Positions 5,540 through 7,112 of a DNA stretch of 7,112 nucleotides are shown piece after piece. Made by a program: the position numbers and the translations under genes. Numbering within the stretch: position 1 is the stretch's first letter; every line of letters starts with the position of its first letter. The notes beneath the pieces are model-generated. The model did not search any database. It saw only the letters and a list, made by a program, of their open reading frames with translations, and was not told where the DNA came from. The stretch is taken from contig JAEUKU010000119.1 in NCBI GenBank assembly GCA_016794075.1, forward strand, positions 1 through 7,112. The letters are read 5' to 3'. This DNA is from Rhodospirillaceae bacterium. Its GTDB lineage: Bacteria > Pseudomonadota > Alphaproteobacteria > Dongiales > Dongiaceae.

Positions 5540-6703
5540 ATGCCAAACCCGCAAAAACCGGTCACCGAGGCCCAGGTTCTCGACGCCCTGCGCAAGGTGG
5601 CGCTGCCGCCGGAGGGGAACTTCCGCGGCGGGGATCTGGTTGGCGCCGGCATGGTGAACGGCCTCGCCCTGCGCGACGGGCATGTCGCCTTCGCCATCGA
5701 GGTCGACCCCAAGGATGGCGCGAAGCTGGAGCCGGTGCGCAAGGCGGCGGAGCAGGCGGTCATGCAGTTGTCCGGCGTGCTGAGCGTCAGCGCGGTGCTG
5801 ACCGCCCATCGCCCGGCGCAGGCAGCGCAGCCGCAGCGCCCGACTGGGCCCGGCCATCAGCACGGCCACGCCCACGGCCACGCGCAGCCCGGCGGCGGCA
5901 AGCTCTCCCTGCCCGGCGTGAAGCACATCATCGCGGTCGCCAGCGGCAAAGGCGGCGTCGGCAAGTCGACCACCGCCGTCAACCTCGCCTTGGCCCTGCA
6001 CGGCCTGGGATTGAGGGTCGGGCTGCTCGACGCCGATGTCTACGGCCCGTCGCAGCCGCGCATGATGGGCATCAGCGGCAAGCCGGCCAGCAAGGACGGC
6101 AAGGTCATGGAGCCGATGCAGAACCACGGCATCAAGGTGATGTCGATGGGCTTCCTGATCGAGGAAGAGACGCCGATGATCTGGCGCGGCCCGATGGTGA
6201 TGAGCGCGGTGACCCAGATGCTGCGCGACGTGAACTGGGGCGAGCTCGACGTGCTGGTCTGCGATCTGCCGCCCGGCACCGGCGACACGCAGCTGACCAT
6301 GGCGCAGAACGTGCCGCTCTCGGGCGCCATCATCGTCTCGACCCCGCAGGACATCGCGCTCCTCGACGCCAAGAAGGGCCTCAACATGTTCCGCAAGGTC
6401 GATGTGCCAGTGCTCGGCATCATCGAGAACATGAGCTATTTTGCCTGCCCGCATTGCGGCGAGGTGACGGAGATCTTCGCCCATGGCGGCGCCCGCAAGG
6501 AGGCCGAGCGCTTCGGCGTCGATTTCCTCGGCGAGATTCCGCTCGCGCTCGCCATCCGCGAGACCTCGGATGAAGGCAAGCCGATCGTGGTCAGCCAGCC
6601 GGACTCGGAACACGCCCGCGCCTACCGCGCCATCGCCGAAGCGATCTGGATCAAGCTCGCCGCGACCCAGCCGCGCCAGGGACCGCGGATCGTGGTGCAG
6701 TAG
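5540..6703 (+). CDS. mrp: Fe-S cluster carrier P-loop ATPase Mrp/ApbC
   Basis: Mrp/ApbC is a cytosolic homodimeric ATPase that binds a [4Fe-4S] cluster and hands it to apo-proteins. The 387-residue protein has an N-terminal MIP18/DUF59 domain at about 7-88, then a linker, then a MinD/Mrp-type NTPase from about 127 onward. The deviant Walker A is SGKGGVGKST at 135-144, switch-like DADVYGPSQPR is at 164-174 and Walker B-like CDLPPGTGD is at 241-249. The CPHC pair at Cys303 and Cys306 is the expected bridging cluster ligand. The linker is unusual: residues 106-114 alternate five His with Gln, Gly and Ala. The ATG at 5540 was chosen because MIP18-like sequence starts there; the frame is open from 5399, but that part lies in the divergent promoter region. 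The ribosome binding site is weak (AGG about 10 bases upstream). It is divergent from hflK. Confidence 0.95.
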   Translation: MPNPQKPVTEAQVLDALRKVALPPEGNFRGGDLVGAGMVNGLALRDGHVAFAIEVDPKDGAKLEPVRKAAEQAVMQLSGVLSVSAVLTAHRPAQAAQPQRPTGPGHQHGHAHGHAQPGGGKLSLPGVKHIIAVASGKGGVGKSTTAVNLALALHGLGLRVGLLDADVYGPSQPRMMGISGKPASKDGKVMEPMQNHGIKVMSMGFLIEEETPMIWRGPMVMSAVTQMLRDVNWGELDVLVCDLPPGTGDTQLTMAQNVPLSGAIIVSTPQDIALLDAKKGLNMFRKVDVPVLGIIENMSYFACPHCGEVTEIFAHGGARKEAERFGVDFLGEIPLALAIRETSDEGKPIVVSQPDSEHARAYRAIAEAIWIKLAATQPRQGPRIVVQ

Positions 6704-6725
6704 ACCACCCGACAACGTCGCACGG

Positions 6726-6782
6726 AATTCCCGCAATCTCATCTGTCACCCCGGACTTGATCGGGAATTGTCACCTTGACAA
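6726..6782. repeat. palindromic intergenic repeat, apparently degenerate
   Basis: The spacer after mrp holds nested symmetry: AATTCCCG (6726-6733) and CGGGAATT (6762-6769) form 8-base arms; between them is CCCCGGACTTGATCGGG (6749-6765); and TTGTCA-CCT-TGACAA (6768-6782) follows. The motif CCCGGACTTGATC(C)GGG is familiar to me as a dispersed alphaproteobacterial intergenic palindrome; here one C of the second arm seems to be missing. It may also end mrp transcripts, though no T run follows. The repeat assignment is from memory. Confidence 0.4.
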
Positions 6783-6804
6783 AGCACATCCCCATTACCA
6801 TCTA
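6775..6804 (+). promoter_or_regulatory. heat-shock (RpoH)-like promoter before the transposase gene
   Basis: CTTGAC (6775-6780), 15 bases, then TACCATCTA (6796-6804). This resembles the sigma-32 consensus (CTTGAA, 13-17 bases, CCCCATNTA), matching the CCATNTA part fully. It also fits the alphaproteobacterial spacing of CTTG plus 18 bases. TTGACA alone is a perfect sigma-70 -35, but no good -10 lies 16-18 bases further on. The transposase ATG is 25 bases after the box. Confidence 0.42.
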
Positions 6805-6829
6805 CATCTCAGTAGCTTGGGGCCTTGCC

Positions 6830-7112
6830 ATGAATCACCTTACCAATCCGATTTTCTCTGACGAGTCGAAAGCCCGCGAATGGCTTGAAGCGCGGATTTG
6901 GCCTGATGGTCCGGTTTGCCCTCACTGCGGCGTTCAAGAAGACAAGCGCATGGAAGGTGACGCGCATCGCGCCGGCCTGTTCCAGTGTAACGCCTGCCGC
7001 AAGCAATTCACGGTCACGGTCGGCACCCTGTTCGAGCGCTCCAAGATCCCTCTGACCAAGTGGCTGCTGGCGACCTTCCTGCTGACCGCCAGCAAGAAAG
7101 GCATCAGCGTGC
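6830..7112 (+). CDS. IS1595/ISXO2-type transposase, N-terminal zinc-ribbon part (cut by window edge)
   Basis: The frame is open from ATG 6830 to the right edge, 94 whole codons. The start MNHLTNPIF, the motif WPDGPVCPHCG (24-34) and CRKQFTVTVGTLFE (56-69) are typical of the zinc-ribbon domain that opens IS1595-family transposases. Cys30/Cys33 and Cys53/Cys56 form the two zinc knuckles. The DDE/DDN nuclease domain that should follow is outside the window, so intactness cannot be judged. The first 20 codons are only about half GC-ended, unlike the neighbouring genes, consistent with acquisition. No Shine-Dalgarno sequence is clear. No terminal inverted repeat can be identified between mrp and this gene, so it may be a full insertion sequence whose left end I cannot recognise, or a solitary transposase-like gene. 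Confidence 0.85.
   Translation, partial: MNHLTNPIFSDESKAREWLEARIWPDGPVCPHCGVQEDKRMEGDAHRAGLFQCNACRKQFTVTVGTLFERSKIPLTKWLLATFLLTASKKGISV

Noticed and set aside
6692..6708. Stem-loop GTGGT-N7-ACCAC at the mrp stop codon as a terminator
   Set aside because: Only five base pairs and no T run follows, so it is too weak to call.
5534..6742. A 402-codon open frame opposite mrp
   Set aside because: It has no recognisable motif, its His/Arg/Leu/Asp-rich composition is that of an antisense frame, and mrp itself has strong family motifs.
1..7112. tRNA, rRNA, CRISPR array, riboswitch or replication origin
   Set aside because: No tRNA-like arms with conserved loops, no regularly spaced direct repeats, and no recognisable conserved aptamer or iteron pattern were seen on either strand.

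Overview
The window looks like chromosomal DNA of a high-GC alphaproteobacterium, perhaps of the Rhodospirillales type. The grounds are strongly GC-ended codons in every housekeeping gene and the gene set miaA / serB / Do-type protease / hflC / hflK / mrp, an order I associate with alphaproteobacteria. This is recognition from memory, not a database result.

Layout. (1) Bases 1-582, minus strand: the N-terminal 194 codons of miaA (tRNA dimethylallyltransferase), cut by the left edge. (2) Bases 560-1456, plus strand: complete serB (phosphoserine phosphatase). The two genes diverge, yet their 5' ends overlap, and a well-spaced candidate promoter for each lies inside or just at the other gene. 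(3) A strong hairpin terminator at 1459-1486 separates serB from the convergent protease gene. (4) Bases 1511-5285, minus strand: a membrane and envelope quality-control block, hflK-hflC-degP. hflK and hflC share a TGATG stop/start junction. degP follows after a gap of about 170 bases. (5) Bases 5286-5539: a 254-base divergent control region holding face-to-face candidate promoters for hflK and mrp whose -10 boxes overlap, with an 18-base near-perfect palindrome set into them. (6) Bases 5540-6703, plus strand: mrp (apbC), an Fe-S cluster carrier P-loop ATPase with a His-rich linker. (7) Bases 6704-6829: a visibly more AT-rich spacer with a damaged-looking palindromic repeat and a sequence resembling a heat-shock (RpoH) promoter. 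(8) From 6830 to the right edge: the zinc-ribbon N-terminus of an IS1595/ISXO2-type transposase.

How the genes work together. HflK and HflC form an inner-membrane SPFH complex known to restrain the FtsH protease. DegP degrades or refolds damaged periplasmic proteins. Placed together, they form a membrane/envelope proteostasis unit. Mrp delivers Fe-S clusters. MiaA makes the i6A37 tRNA modification, which Fe-S enzymes such as MiaB extend further. SerB performs the last step of serine synthesis.

I did not find a clearly new multi-gene system. The most interesting points are regulatory: the interlocked miaA/serB 5' ends, the palindrome in the hflK/mrp divergent promoter, and the heat-shock-like promoter in front of the transposase gene.
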